A stretch of DNA of 64,000 bases, from the NCBI RefSeq assembly GCF_014174155.1, contig NZ_JABEQM010000013.1, positions 32,953-96,952 on the forward strand, given 5' to 3'. The stretch is from Gluconacetobacter tumulisoli. Lineage in GTDB: Bacteria; Pseudomonadota; Alphaproteobacteria; Acetobacterales; Acetobacteraceae. Position 1 is the first letter of the stretch, and every line of letters starts with the position of its first letter. The position numbers were made by a program, and so were the translations under genes. Below are positions 33,522-41,977 of the stretch, piece after piece. The notes under the pieces were generated by a model. It was not told where the DNA came from and searched no databases. It saw nothing but the letters and a program-made list of their open reading frames with translations.

Positions 33522-34327
33522 TGCGAGACGAACGAAATCCAGCAGATTCGGATATGCTTCTGGCCGATGACGAGCCATCGCCCGTCCTGTCGCACAATCT
33601 GGACTCCGACAGCCCGTTCTTCCTGACGGTGGACCATGCCGGACGCCGCATTCCGCGCCGCCTGCGCCAGCTCGGCCTCCGCGAAGAACGGATCGCGCGC
33701 CATATCGGCTGGGACATCGGCATCCTCGCCGTCAGCGAGATCATGGCCCGCCGCCTTGCCTGCCCCCTGCTGGCGCAGATCTATTCGCGCCTGGTCATCG
33801 ATTGCAACCGACGGCCGGGCGTGGCGTCATCGATTCCGGAAAGCAGTGAAACCGACATCATTCCCGGCAATCTCGGCCTCGGCCCCCAAGAGCGCGCGGC
33901 GCGGGAACGCACATTCCTCCGCCCCTACCAGCACGCGATCGAGGCCTGCCTGGATACGCGCGAGCGCCAGGGAACGCCGACCTATCTCCTGGCGATGCAT
34001 AGCTGCACCCCACGCTACAGGGACGAGGTACGGACCCTGTCGGCCGGGATTCTATGGGGACCCGACGACCGCTTCGGACGACTGGTCCTGGAAGAGGTCC
34101 GCGCCCTGCGCCCCGATGAAGACATTGCCGAAAATCAACCCTATACTGTCGATATGAATAATGACTACACCGTGCCCGTGCATGCCGAAGGTCGGGGTCT
34201 TCCCTATGTCGAAGTGGAAATCCGCCAGGACCTGATCTCCGATCCGGCAGGCATCGCGTCCTGGGCCGATACGATGGCAACGGCCGTGCAACGTGCCGCG
34301 GCGCGTTTCGAGAGCCGGGGATCATGA
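33521..34327 (+). CDS. N-formylglutamate amidohydrolase-family protein
   Basis: A 268-residue zinc-dependent deformylase of the HutG/FGase family. Marks are FFLTVDHAGRRIPRRL, the DIGILAVSEIMARRL stretch with CPLLAQIYSRLVIDCNR, and LLAMHSCTPRY (metal-binding His). HutG removes formate from N-formyl-L-glutamate; HinG-type relatives use N-formylaspartate. No histidine-degradation genes (hutH, hutU, hutI) are near. The ATG shares one base with the upstream TGA (TGATG), so coupling is tight. In this setting it may deformylate or deacylate an intermediate carrying a glutamyl or aspartyl unit. Confidence 0.84.
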   Translation: MRDERNPADSDMLLADDEPSPVLSHNLDSDSPFFLTVDHAGRRIPRRLRQLGLREERIARHIGWDIGILAVSEIMARRLACPLLAQIYSRLVIDCNRRPGVASSIPESSETDIIPGNLGLGPQERAARERTFLRPYQHAIEACLDTRERQGTPTYLLAMHSCTPRYRDEVRTLSAGILWGPDDRFGRLVLEEVRALRPDEDIAENQPYTVDMNNDYTVPVHAEGRGLPYVEVEIRQDLISDPAGIASWADTMATAVQRAAARFESRGS

Positions 34328-35007
34328 TGCGCCCCCACGCCACCACACGGGGAACGGCTGCCGCGGACATGCCGGCAAAGGAACGTATCTACGAATCCGT
34401 TCGCCGCGCCATCCTGGTCGGCACGTACCCCCCCGGCACGTTCATCGAGGAAGAGCGGATCTCGACGCAGCACGACGTCTCGCGCACGCCCGTGCGCGAG
34501 GCGTTTCACCGCCTGCATGCCGAACAATATATCGAACTGGTGCCCCGGCGCGGCGCCATGGTGAAGCCCATCAGCCTGGAGGAATTCAGCGGCCTGTTCC
34601 AGGCACGGCTTCTGGTGGAAACGTCTGTGGCGGCCATCGCCTGCCAGCAGCGCATCAAGCCATCGGCGGAAATGCGCGATGCGTTGCATCGCCTCCAGAC
34701 CTTTTCCGCCGTGGACAGGCCGGAAGATCAGGTGGACTACCTTGCCGCGGACTGGGATTTCCACGCGGCGCTGATCAGCCTCAGCGGCAATACGATCCTG
34801 CAGGCGATGTACGGTGCCCTGCGGCCCCATCAGGAACGTGTCGGCATGACCGCACATCCCCTGCCGGAAGATCTGGAGATTCTCGCGCGCGAGCATTTTG
34901 CGATTTACGACAGCCTGCAATCACATGATTTTGCCGCCTGCCAGATGTGGCTGACGCGGCACCTGGGCATGGCGGGCCCGCGTGGACAGCCATCCGGCCG
35001 GGTGTAG
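34324..35007 (+). CDS. GntR-family regulator with FCD domain
   Basis: A 227-residue repressor. The N-terminal winged helix includes YESVRRAILVGTYPPGTFIE and DVSRTPVREAFHRLHAE (about 22-65). The C-terminal all-helical FCD domain has the metal or ligand positions DWDFHAAL, HFAIYDSL and TRHLG. Ligands of this group are usually organic acids or amino acids. It overlaps the deformylase-family gene by ATGA, so it is made with the operon it probably controls. Candidate operators are the GTATAC palindromes at 29838-29849 and 29993-29998. Confidence 0.87.
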   Translation: MMRPHATTRGTAAADMPAKERIYESVRRAILVGTYPPGTFIEEERISTQHDVSRTPVREAFHRLHAEQYIELVPRRGAMVKPISLEEFSGLFQARLLVETSVAAIACQQRIKPSAEMRDALHRLQTFSAVDRPEDQVDYLAADWDFHAALISLSGNTILQAMYGALRPHQERVGMTAHPLPEDLEILAREHFAIYDSLQSHDFAACQMWLTRHLGMAGPRGQPSGRV

Positions 35008-35135
35008 CGCGACAGCGACCCAGGAATAAAAAAGAAGAACAGGTATTATCCGCAAAACACCAGATATGCTAAAAGCCTTTCCGAAATAAGAATGTCCGCC
35101 CACGCAACGCGGCATCAAAACGGAGTAAGATCACA

Positions 35136-35924
35136 ATGAAAATCGCACTCGGCCAGTTCGGGGCCACCGCACAATGGGAAGAAAACCTCGCGACCGCCAT
35201 CGACCTTGCGGATCGCGCTGCCAGGGAGGGGGCCCGCCTTCTCATTCTGCCCGAGGATATCCTCGCGGCCGACATGCATGATCCCGACATCGTCCTGCGC
35301 ACCGCGCAGCCGCTCGACGGTCCCTTCGTCACCGGCCTTGTCGATGCCCTGCGCGGCAGTGATCTGACCGTTGCCGGGTGCATTCCCGTTCCGGACGGCA
35401 ATGGCCGCGCCCACAACTGCCTTATCGTCGTTTCCGGAGAAGGTGTCGTTGCGGTATATCGCAAACTGCATCTTTATGACGCCTTTACCATGAAGGAATC
35501 CGATCGTGTTACGCCTGGCGTGGAAGTCCCGCCCCTCGTCACGATCGGCGACCTGAAGATCGGCCTCATGACATGCTACGACGTGCGTTTCCCCGAACTG
35601 GCCCGCAGCCTCGCCCTGGCGGGCGCCGACGTGATCGCCCTGCCTGCGGCATGGGTGCGTGGACCCGGCAAGGAATGGCATTGGGAAGTCATGGTGACCG
35701 CCCGCGCCCTTGAAAACACCTGCTATGTCGCAGCCGTGGGCGAATGCGGCCCGCGCAACATCGGGTGCAGCATGGTCGTCGATCCGCTGGGCGTCGCCGT
35801 CGTCCGCGCGGGACAGGATCCTTCCCTGCTGTTCTGCGAGATTTCGAAAGAAAAGATCGCAAAATCCCGGCAGGCCCTTCCCGTCCTGCAGAACCGTCGT
35901 TTTGCCGCGCCTGTCCTGCAGTAA
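35136..35924 (+). CDS. Carbon-nitrogen hydrolase, nitrilase superfamily (omega-amidase/NIT-like)
   Basis: A 262-residue cytoplasmic amidase with the Glu-Lys-Cys triad: Glu40 in LILPEDIL, Lys110 in VYRKLHLYDAF, and Cys147 in LMTCYDVRFPE. The pattern resembles the NIT1/NIT2-like branch, which hydrolyses omega-amides such as alpha-ketoglutaramate or deaminated glutathione. It lies 128 nt after the GntR gene on the same strand, with its own AAGATC-rich leader, and a hairpin closes the unit. If the upstream ligase makes gamma-glutamyl amides, this enzyme could act on a transaminated form of them. Confidence 0.86.
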   Translation: MKIALGQFGATAQWEENLATAIDLADRAAREGARLLILPEDILAADMHDPDIVLRTAQPLDGPFVTGLVDALRGSDLTVAGCIPVPDGNGRAHNCLIVVSGEGVVAVYRKLHLYDAFTMKESDRVTPGVEVPPLVTIGDLKIGLMTCYDVRFPELARSLALAGADVIALPAAWVRGPGKEWHWEVMVTARALENTCYVAAVGECGPRNIGCSMVVDPLGVAVVRAGQDPSLLFCEISKEKIAKSRQALPVLQNRRFAAPVLQ

Positions 35925-35932
35925 TCACGTGC

Positions 35933-35959
35933 CTGAGGGCGGTCGTCCACCGCCCTCAG
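35933..35959 (+). terminator. Hairpin terminator of the amide cluster
   Basis: CTGAGGGCGG (35933-35942) pairs perfectly with CCGCCCTCAG (35950-35959) across a 7-nt loop, 8 nt after the nitrilase stop. No long T tract, but the position is right for the end of the operon. Confidence 0.6.
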
Positions 35960-35984
35960 CCTCCGGCGAAGAAGTTTTCAGAAA

Positions 35985-36022
35985 AATGACCATTCAGTCT
36001 ATATTATGACTGAATGGTCATG
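35985..36022. promoter_or_regulatory. Inverted pair of the 15-bp operator-like motif (sites C and D)
   Basis: ATGACCATTCAGTC (35986-35999) and its exact reverse complement (36008-36021) are separated by TATATTAT, which could serve as a -10 region. Each arm matches sites A (14357) and B (27457). The arrangement looks like a repressed promoter, yet no intact gene follows on either strand: to the left is the end of the nitrilase operon, to the right a scar. Confidence 0.6.
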
Positions 36023-36379
36023 ACGTCCGAGGCCGCAAACGACAGACAGGGCGACGTTCCGCTCTGAACAGTCGACCAACTGAGGGCGTCAGAGCACGAA
36101 ATGTATGGGTCGAGGCAGGCCCGTGAGATCGGATGCAAGGCCTCTGCCCATGCGCAAAGGCGCCCCCTCTCTATCGCCTGCCTTACGACGATGCATCGCA
36201 TCGCCAAAATCTTAGAGGCGGGTTCAAACTTCGTTCTGTTGAACAAGAGCGCGCGCTGCGCCATGATAGAAGATCACCGCCAGCGCGCATTTCCAACAGG
36301 CGCCAAGTGGCTCAAATTCGCCACAGCTCCCTGTACTCCTTCAGATTGTCCACCGCATGATTCGCATGGGGATGATTGT
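36022..36379. other. Unrecognised stretch, probable scar
   Basis: About 360 bases with lower GC than the neighbours and only short frames on both strands, none of which I can match to a family. It lies between the orphan operator pair and the broken vapC gene. It is probably the worn remainder of a gene or mobile element lost from this site. Confidence 0.4.
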
Positions 36380-36778
36380 ATTCGCTCTGCACTGCGAAAG
36401 TGGCTGGACAGAACAGCGACAGCCTGTTCATGAGTGTCGTCACCATCGCGGAGACCGCTGCCGAAATCGAGAAGGTTCAGTATGCTGGTCACGCAGCGAA
36501 GGCCGGTCGCCTGGGCGAATGGCTGGAAATGCGTATACATCTCTATGCTCGCAGGAGCGTCCCGATCAGTCTGCCGATTTCTCCGTTCTCTGAAAGACGA
36601 CAGATCAATTCCGAGCGCAGAGGCATCAGCCAGAACTTGGTGATCTGACGATTACGGCGACGACGCGGGTTCAGGGCCTGACGGCACTGATCCGCAACGT
36701 CCGGCATTTTCGGCTACCAGGAATCCCGGCAGTCGATCCGTTCGAGAAATTGCCGGGCCAATCTGCCTCGTACAGGTG
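36380..36778 (+). pseudogene. vapC: Broken VapC-family PIN-domain toxin gene
   Basis: Pieces in different frames rebuild most of a VapC toxin, an RNase of type II toxin-antitoxin systems. In order: IRSALRKWLDRTAT (36390-36425), a shift, SLFMSVVTIAETAAEIEKVQ then AGRLGEWLEMRIHLYARR (36411-36560), another shift with an in-frame TGA at 36591-36593, and DLTITATTRVQGLTALIRNV then RHFRLPGIPAVDPFEKLP (36644-36760). These match the VapC blocks SLFLSVVTIAEIE, LHLYGDR, and the C-terminal GLTVLTRNxRHF. There are at least two frameshifts and one stop, and the N-terminal DTN strand is incomplete. No VapB antitoxin frame is recognisable upstream. Confidence 0.75.
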
Positions 36779-36972
36779 AGCAGACAGTTCTCTTTGGATG
36801 GGATGCGGCGACCCAAGCCGTTGCTGCCAGGTGACGCTGAGACATTTGTAGCGCGGACCGTCAGCCAGCGTTTCAGCCAGCTGACATTTCCCCGTTACTA
36901 CCAAATAATCAATTTTCTCGATGAATTATGCCGTTTTTACGGACGCTTCGGATACTGCCGGACAGGCAAAAA

Positions 36973-38601
36973 TCACTCCCACTCTATCGTGCCGGGCGGC
37001 TTGGAGGTGATGTCGTAGGTCACGCGGTTCACGCCCTGGACCTCGTTGACGATGCGGCTGGCCACGCGGTTCAGGAAGCCGATATCGAAGGGGAACACGT
37101 CGGCGGTCATGCCGTCCGTGCTGGTCACGGCGCGTAGCGCGCAGGCGTAATCATAGGTACGCCCGTCGCCCATCACGCCCACCGTGCGGACCGGCAGCAG
37201 CACCGCGAAGGCCTGCCAGATCGCGTCATACAGGCCGGCGCTACGGATTTCCTCCAGGAAGATCGTATCCACCCGGCGCAGCAGCGCCAGCTTGTCGCGG
37301 TCCACGGCGCCGGGAATGCGGATCGCCAGGCCCGGTCCGGGAAACGGATGACGTCCGACGATATGTTCGGGAATGCCCAGTTCGCGACCCAGTTCCCGGA
37401 CCTCGTCCTTGAACAGTTCGCGCAGCGGCTCGACCAGCTGCATCTTCATATGCTCGGGCAGGCCGCCGACATTATGGTGCGACTTGATCGTCACCGACGG
37501 TCCGCCGGTGAAGCTGACACTTTCGATCACGTCGGGATACAGCGTGCCCTGCGCCAGGAACTCCGCACCGCCCAGCTTCGCGGCTTCCTCGTCGAACACT
37601 TCGACGAACAGGCGGCCAATGGTCTTGCGCTTGATCTCGGGATCCGTGACGCCGTCCAGCGCCGACAGGAACAGGTCCGACGCGTCGCGATGGATCAGCT
37701 TGATATTGAACCGGCCCCGGAAGGTCTTGACGACCTCCTCGGCCTCACCTGCACGCAGGATGCCCGGATCGACGAAGATGCAGGTCAGCTGGTCGCCAAT
37801 CGCCTCGTGGATCAGCACGGCGGCGACCGAGGAATCGACCCCGCCCGACAGGCCGCAGATCACCCGTCCCGACCCGACCTGTTCGCGGATGCGGGCGATT
37901 TCCATATCGCGGAAGCCGGCCATTGTCCATGTGCCGCGGCAGCCCACGACATCATGCGTGAAATTCCGCAGCAATGCCGCGCCGTGGGGCGTGTGCACGA
38001 CCTCGGGGTGGAACTGCACGCCGTACAGGCGCCGCCCTTCGTCCGCGATGATGGCGAACGGCGCGCCCTCGCTGACCGCGACGGCGCGGAAGCCGGGCGG
38101 CAATTTCGTGACGCGGTCGCCGTGGCTCATCCACACCTGTTCGCGGCCACCGCGGGCCCAGGTGCCACGGAACAGGGCGCAGTCCTCGGTAATGTCGATA
38201 TGCGCGCGCCCGAATTCACGGTGTTCGTGCGTCTCGACCGCCCCGCCCAGCTGGTGGCACATCGCCTGCTGCCCGTAGCAGATCCCCAGCACCGGCACCC
38301 CAAGGGCGAATACGACATCGGGGATGCGCGGCGCGTTTTCGTCCAGCACGCTGGACGGGCCGCCGGACAGGATGATGCCCCGGGGCGCGAAGGCGCGGAT
38401 CTTCTCGGGTGTCGAGGAAAACGGCCAGATCTCGCAATACACGCCGCTTTCGCGCACGCGGCGGGCGATCAGCTGCGTCACCTGGCTGCCGAAATCCAGG
38501 ATCAGGATCCGATCCCCGTGCAGCGCGCTATCCAGGGCGGCCACCTCGCCTCCCTGCGCGGTCAGATCGGGTCCACCAGCTTTCACATCGTCGCTCATCA
38601 T
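36973..38601 (-). CDS. guaA: GMP synthase (glutamine-hydrolysing)
   Basis: A 542-residue bifunctional enzyme that converts XMP to GMP. The class I amidotransferase domain has GICYGQQ (nucleophile Cys), VQFHPEV (His-Glu). The ATP-pyrophosphatase domain has the PP-loop [11 protein letters not shown]. The C-terminal dimerisation domain has [13 protein letters not shown] and ends KPPGTIEWE, as in all GuaA. One small change: after the PP-loop domain strand the usual VDxGLLR reads VDPGILR. Two adjacent ATGs (38601, 38598) follow GAGAG in the message; frames further upstream are not conserved. Core metabolism; not linked to its neighbours. Confidence 0.97.
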   Translation of the reverse strand: MMSDDVKAGGPDLTAQGGEVAALDSALHGDRILILDFGSQVTQLIARRVRESGVYCEIWPFSSTPEKIRAFAPRGIILSGGPSSVLDENAPRIPDVVFALGVPVLGICYGQQAMCHQLGGAVETHEHREFGRAHIDITEDCALFRGTWARGGREQVWMSHGDRVTKLPPGFRAVAVSEGAPFAIIADEGRRLYGVQFHPEVVHTPHGAALLRNFTHDVVGCRGTWTMAGFRDMEIARIREQVGSGRVICGLSGGVDSSVAAVLIHEAIGDQLTCIFVDPGILRAGEAEEVVKTFRGRFNIKLIHRDASDLFLSALDGVTDPEIKRKTIGRLFVEVFDEEAAKLGGAEFLAQGTLYPDVIESVSFTGGPSVTIKSHHNVGGLPEHMKMQLVEPLRELFKDEVRELGRELGIPEHIVGRHPFPGPGLAIRIPGAVDRDKLALLRRVDTIFLEEIRSAGLYDAIWQAFAVLLPVRTVGVMGDGRTYDYACALRAVTSTDGMTADVFPFDIGFLNRVASRIVNEVQGVNRVTYDITSKPPGTIEWE

Positions 38602-38720
38602 CGTTCTCTCGGTCGCGGCACTACGGTCACAGGGCTTGCTGCATGAGCCGGGCGGGCAATGCAAGCGCGGGATATGCGTCGATGGCGACCATAGCGCAAG
38701 ATCGCACCAGGCGGGACCCT

Positions 38721-39257
38721 ATGGCCCACGGCAACGCGCGCGCCCATATTGGGACCGTCACAGCCCCGTCCCTTTCGATATGGAGCCCCAACTTGACCCT
38801 GCCCCCTCCGATCCCGCGGCGTCGCGCCGGACGTTCAGGGGCCCTCGCCCTGGGCGTTGCCCTGTCGATCCTGTCGTCGGCCGGGATATCAACGGCCCGG
38901 GCAGCAGCCAGTGCCGCCGACGACCCGATCGGAATCTGGACCGGAACGCTGGTGGCCGATCGCGGAATATGCCCCGAGACGCGCGCGCCCTCTACCTTGC
39001 AGATCGGTACCCGGCGGATCGCCTTCACCCCCGCCGACGGGTCGCAGACCCTGCGCGGCACACGCGACGGTCCCCAGGGGATCTTCCACGCCCAGCTGGT
39101 GCTGAGCGACATGAACCACAAACCCTTCCCCATGGTGTTCGAGGCCCGGCCCAGCGGCGACACGATGTCCGGAACCTACGGCACCCCCCGCTGCCGTGCG
39201 CATGTTGTGATGACACGGCCCGGCAGCAACGCCCTGTCCCATTTCCTGGGGCATTAG
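38721..39257 (+). CDS. Secreted hypothetical protein
   Basis: A 178-residue protein I do not recognise. About residues 40-63 form a hydrophobic stretch (GALALGVALSILSSAGIS followed by TARAA) that looks like a signal peptide, although a TTG at 38793 would give a better-proportioned one (LTLPPPIPRRRAGRSG then the hydrophobic core). The mature part, beginning DDPIGIWTGTLVADRGICPE, has two Cys residues (about 90 and 159) that could form a disulfide and a GIWTG start reminiscent of small beta-barrel extracellular domains. It diverges from guaA by about 120 nt. Function unknown. Confidence 0.6.
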   Translation: MAHGNARAHIGTVTAPSLSIWSPNLTLPPPIPRRRAGRSGALALGVALSILSSAGISTARAAASAADDPIGIWTGTLVADRGICPETRAPSTLQIGTRRIAFTPADGSQTLRGTRDGPQGIFHAQLVLSDMNHKPFPMVFEARPSGDTMSGTYGTPRCRAHVVMTRPGSNALSHFLGH

Positions 39258-39415
39258 GACACCGCCAAAATACCTGCTGGCGGCCGTCGGGGCCGCACCG
39301 CCCTGCGCCGGCAACGACATGGCGGCGGATGATTGTCGGATCGACATGGATGCGACATGGTCCGACACCATCATCAGTCGCCGCCCGGCAAGGCGGATCA
39401 GCAGGAGCATACGGC

Positions 39416-41359
39416 TTGACCTTTCCTTCCCTCCACCCGGCCGGGACACTTGCCTTCCTCGCCGCCCTGACGCTGGCCGGCGGCATCGGGCGCGCCGCCC
39501 CCGACCCGGCGCTTACGGTCCAGACCGGCAGCGACATCCCCGCCCATGTGACCTTCCCCACCGACAATCGCGATTACATCAAGCGCGACCTGATGATCCC
39601 GATGCGGGACGGCGTGAAGCTGCATACCGTCATCGTCATCCCCAAGGGCGCGCACGATGCGCCGATCCTGCTGACCCGCACCCCCTATCACGCGTCGGAA
39701 CGACTGAACCGCGTGGAAAACACGCCGACCATGCGCGCGCTGCTGCCACAGGGCGACGACGTGTTCGTCGGCGCCGGCTATATCCGCGTCTTCCAGGATA
39801 TTCGCGGCAAGTACGGGTCCGAGGGCGATTACGTCATGACCCGCCCGGTTCGCGGCCCGCTGAACCCGACGAAGACGGACGAGGTCACCGACGCATGGGA
39901 CACGATCGACTGGCTGGTCAAGAACGTCCATGAATCCAACGGCCGGGTCGGCATGTTGGGCTCGTCCTACGAAGGGTTCACGGTCGTCATGGCCCTGTTG
40001 GACCCGCATCCGGCGCTGAAGGTCGCCGCCCCCGAGAGCCCGATGGTCGACGGCTGGATGGGCGACGACTGGTACCATTACGGCGCATTCCGCCAGGGCG
40101 GCCTGGATTACTTCACCGACCAGATGACGGTACGCGGCAGCGGGGCGACGATCCCCCGGGTGGATCGCGACGATTACACGAATTTCCTGCGCGCGGGCTC
40201 CGCCGAGGATTTCGCCCGCGCCGCCGGCCTGGACCAGTTCCCCTGGTGGCAGCGCATGCTGGCCCATCCGGACTACGACGCCTTCTGGCAGGAACAGGCG
40301 CTGGACAAGCTGATCACCCGGCGTCCGCTGACGGTCCCGACCCTGTGGGAACAGGGCCTGTGGGACCAGGAAGACATGTGGGGCGCGATCCATGCCTGGC
40401 AGGCGCTGAAGGCCGCCGGAACCCACGTGCCGAATGTGCTGGCGATGGGCCCATGGCGGCATAGCCAGGTGAATTACGACGGGTCGGAGCTCGGCGCGCT
40501 GCACTGGAATGGCGACACCGCGCATCAGTTCCGGCGCGATGTCCTGCTGCCGTTCTTCAACCAGTATCTGCGGCCGGGCTCGCCGGCCGCCAACCTGCCC
40601 GAGGCCATCATCTACAATTCGGGCGAAAACCACTGGGATCGCTTCGCGCACTGGCCGCTGGCATGTGACGGCGGGGCTTGCGGCCACCCCAGCACGCCGC
40701 TTTACCTCCAGCCCGGGTTCGGCCTCGCGTTCGGCCATCCGGCCGCCGACGGCCAGGATTCCTATGTCTCCGATCCCGCCCACCCAGTACCCTTCGTGCC
40801 GCGTCCGTTCAATTTCGCAACGGACGCCCCCCGCTGGAAAACCTGGCTGGTCGAGGACCAGCGCCAGGCGGAAAGCCGCCCGGACGTCCTGACCTACGAG
40901 ACGCCGGTGCTGGACCACGCGGTACGCGTCAGCGGCGTTCCGGTGGCCGACCTGTTCGCCGCGACCACCGGCACGGATTCGGACTGGGTGGTGAAGCTGA
41001 TCGACGTGCAGCCGGCGACGGACGGCGACCGGCCGTCGATGGGCGGATACGAATTGGCGGTGTCCATGGACATCTTCCGTGGCCGCTATCGCACGGGCTT
41101 CGCCCACCCCACCCCCGCCGTCCCCGGTACGGTGGCCCGTTATCGCTTCACCCTGCCGGCGGTGAACCACGTGTTCCAGCCGGGACACCGGATCATGGTC
41201 CAGATCCAGTCCTCGCTGTTCCCGCTCTATGACCGCAACCCGCAGACGTACGTCCCGAACGTGCTGCGCGCGAAGGCCAAGGACTATGTCGCCGCGACGC
41301 AGTCCGTCCATCGCGGCGGCACGCAGGCGACGGCGATCTGGTTGCCGGTCGTCCCCTGA
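39416..41359 (+). CDS. aehA: Alpha-amino acid ester hydrolase (AehA), secreted S15/CocE-type serine hydrolase
   Basis: A 647-residue periplasmic or secreted enzyme that hydrolyses and transfers alpha-amino acid esters and amides, the beta-lactam acylase studied from Acetobacter turbidans and Xanthomonas citri. The start is TTG at 39416, with AGGAG (39403-39407) 8 nt upstream. A short signal peptide ends at about 27 (GGIGRA). The triad is Ser184 in GSSYEGF, Asp317 in GLWDQEDMWG and His349 in GPWRHSQ. The carboxylate cluster that binds the alpha-amino group is also present: Asp218, Glu319 and Asp320. From memory, each triad residue is a constant 21 below the A. turbidans numbers (205/338/370). 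The C-terminal part is the usual jelly-roll domain. Its natural substrate is unknown. Confidence 0.9.
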   Translation: MTFPSLHPAGTLAFLAALTLAGGIGRAAPDPALTVQTGSDIPAHVTFPTDNRDYIKRDLMIPMRDGVKLHTVIVIPKGAHDAPILLTRTPYHASERLNRVENTPTMRALLPQGDDVFVGAGYIRVFQDIRGKYGSEGDYVMTRPVRGPLNPTKTDEVTDAWDTIDWLVKNVHESNGRVGMLGSSYEGFTVVMALLDPHPALKVAAPESPMVDGWMGDDWYHYGAFRQGGLDYFTDQMTVRGSGATIPRVDRDDYTNFLRAGSAEDFARAAGLDQFPWWQRMLAHPDYDAFWQEQALDKLITRRPLTVPTLWEQGLWDQEDMWGAIHAWQALKAAGTHVPNVLAMGPWRHSQVNYDGSELGALHWNGDTAHQFRRDVLLPFFNQYLRPGSPAANLPEAIIYNSGENHWDRFAHWPLACDGGACGHPSTPLYLQPGFGLAFGHPAADGQDSYVSDPAHPVPFVPRPFNFATDAPRWKTWLVEDQRQAESRPDVLTYETPVLDHAVRVSGVPVADLFAATTGTDSDWVVKLIDVQPATDGDRPSMGGYELAVSMDIFRGRYRTGFAHPTPAVPGTVARYRFTLPAVNHVFQPGHRIMVQIQSSLFPLYDRNPQTYVPNVLRAKAKDYVAATQSVHRGGTQATAIWLPVVP

Positions 41360-41365
41360 TCCCGC

Positions 41366-41390
41366 CCGGCCCCCGCATCACGGGGGCCGG
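41366..41390 (+). terminator. Hairpin terminator of aehA
   Basis: CCGGCCCCCG (41366-41375) and CGGGGGCCGG (41381-41390) form a perfect 10-bp stem with loop CATCA, 7 nt after the stop. No T tract. Confidence 0.6.
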
Positions 41391-41464
41391 CCAGGAGACG
41401 AGCGGCTCTTCAACTGTCCGGCAGGGGTGGTGGTGATGTGCGCGGGTCCGCGTATAATGCGGGC

Positions 41465-41977
41465 ATGTCCGCCTTTCCCCCTGTTTCCGCCGCGATTCTT
41501 TCCGTCGTCGTGCGCGCGTCGCACGTCCTGCTGATCCGGCGGGCCAACCCGCCGGACCAGGGCCTGTGGGGCTTTCCCGGCGGACGGGTCGAGCGCGGCG
41601 AGACGATCATGCAGGCGGCCGAACGCGAACTGCGCGAGGAAACCGGTTTCGACAGTCGGGCCGAGGGCGTGCTGACCGCCTTCGACGTCCTGGACGAGGA
41701 CGATGCCGGCGCGATCCGATTCCATTACGTCATCGTCGCCGTGCGCTGCGCCGATACCGGTGCCCAGGCGCTGCGCGCCGCCGACGATGCCCTGGATGTC
41801 GGCTGGTTCACGCTGGAGCAGATCCGCGCCGCCCCTGCGCGGATGAGCCCGGGCCTGCTGGAACTGGCCACGCTGGCCCTGTCGAGCCGGGGGATCGCCC
41901 CCTGGCCGACCCCGGCGGGCCGATCGCATCCCATCCATGCCTCTCCCACCCAAATCATCGAGGACGCCGCATCGTGA
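41465..41977 (+). CDS. NUDIX hydrolase
   Basis: A 170-residue pyrophosphohydrolase. The NUDIX box is complete: GGRVERGETIMQAAERELRE followed by ETGF. The fold begins with AAILSVVVRASHVLLIRRAN and the substrate loop PDQGLWGFPGG. The family hydrolyses nucleoside-diphosphate-X compounds such as ADP-ribose or NADH; the exact one cannot be told. ATG at 41465 is chosen as the residue preceding the first beta strand by a few positions. It ends with a GTGA overlap into a receiver-domain gene, an uncommon pairing. Confidence 0.86.
   Translation: MSAFPPVSAAILSVVVRASHVLLIRRANPPDQGLWGFPGGRVERGETIMQAAERELREETGFDSRAEGVLTAFDVLDEDDAGAIRFHYVIVAVRCADTGAQALRAADDALDVGWFTLEQIRAAPARMSPGLLELATLALSSRGIAPWPTPAGRSHPIHASPTQIIEDAAS

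Noticed and set aside
36004..36264. 86-codon minus-strand frame as a transposase remnant
   Set aside because: I could not align any part with IS5, IS3 or IS110 catalytic motifs, so it is left as unrecognised.
39398..41311. 637-codon minus-strand frame opposite aehA
   Set aside because: AehA has all catalytic residues on the plus strand; the opposite frame is a codon-bias artefact.
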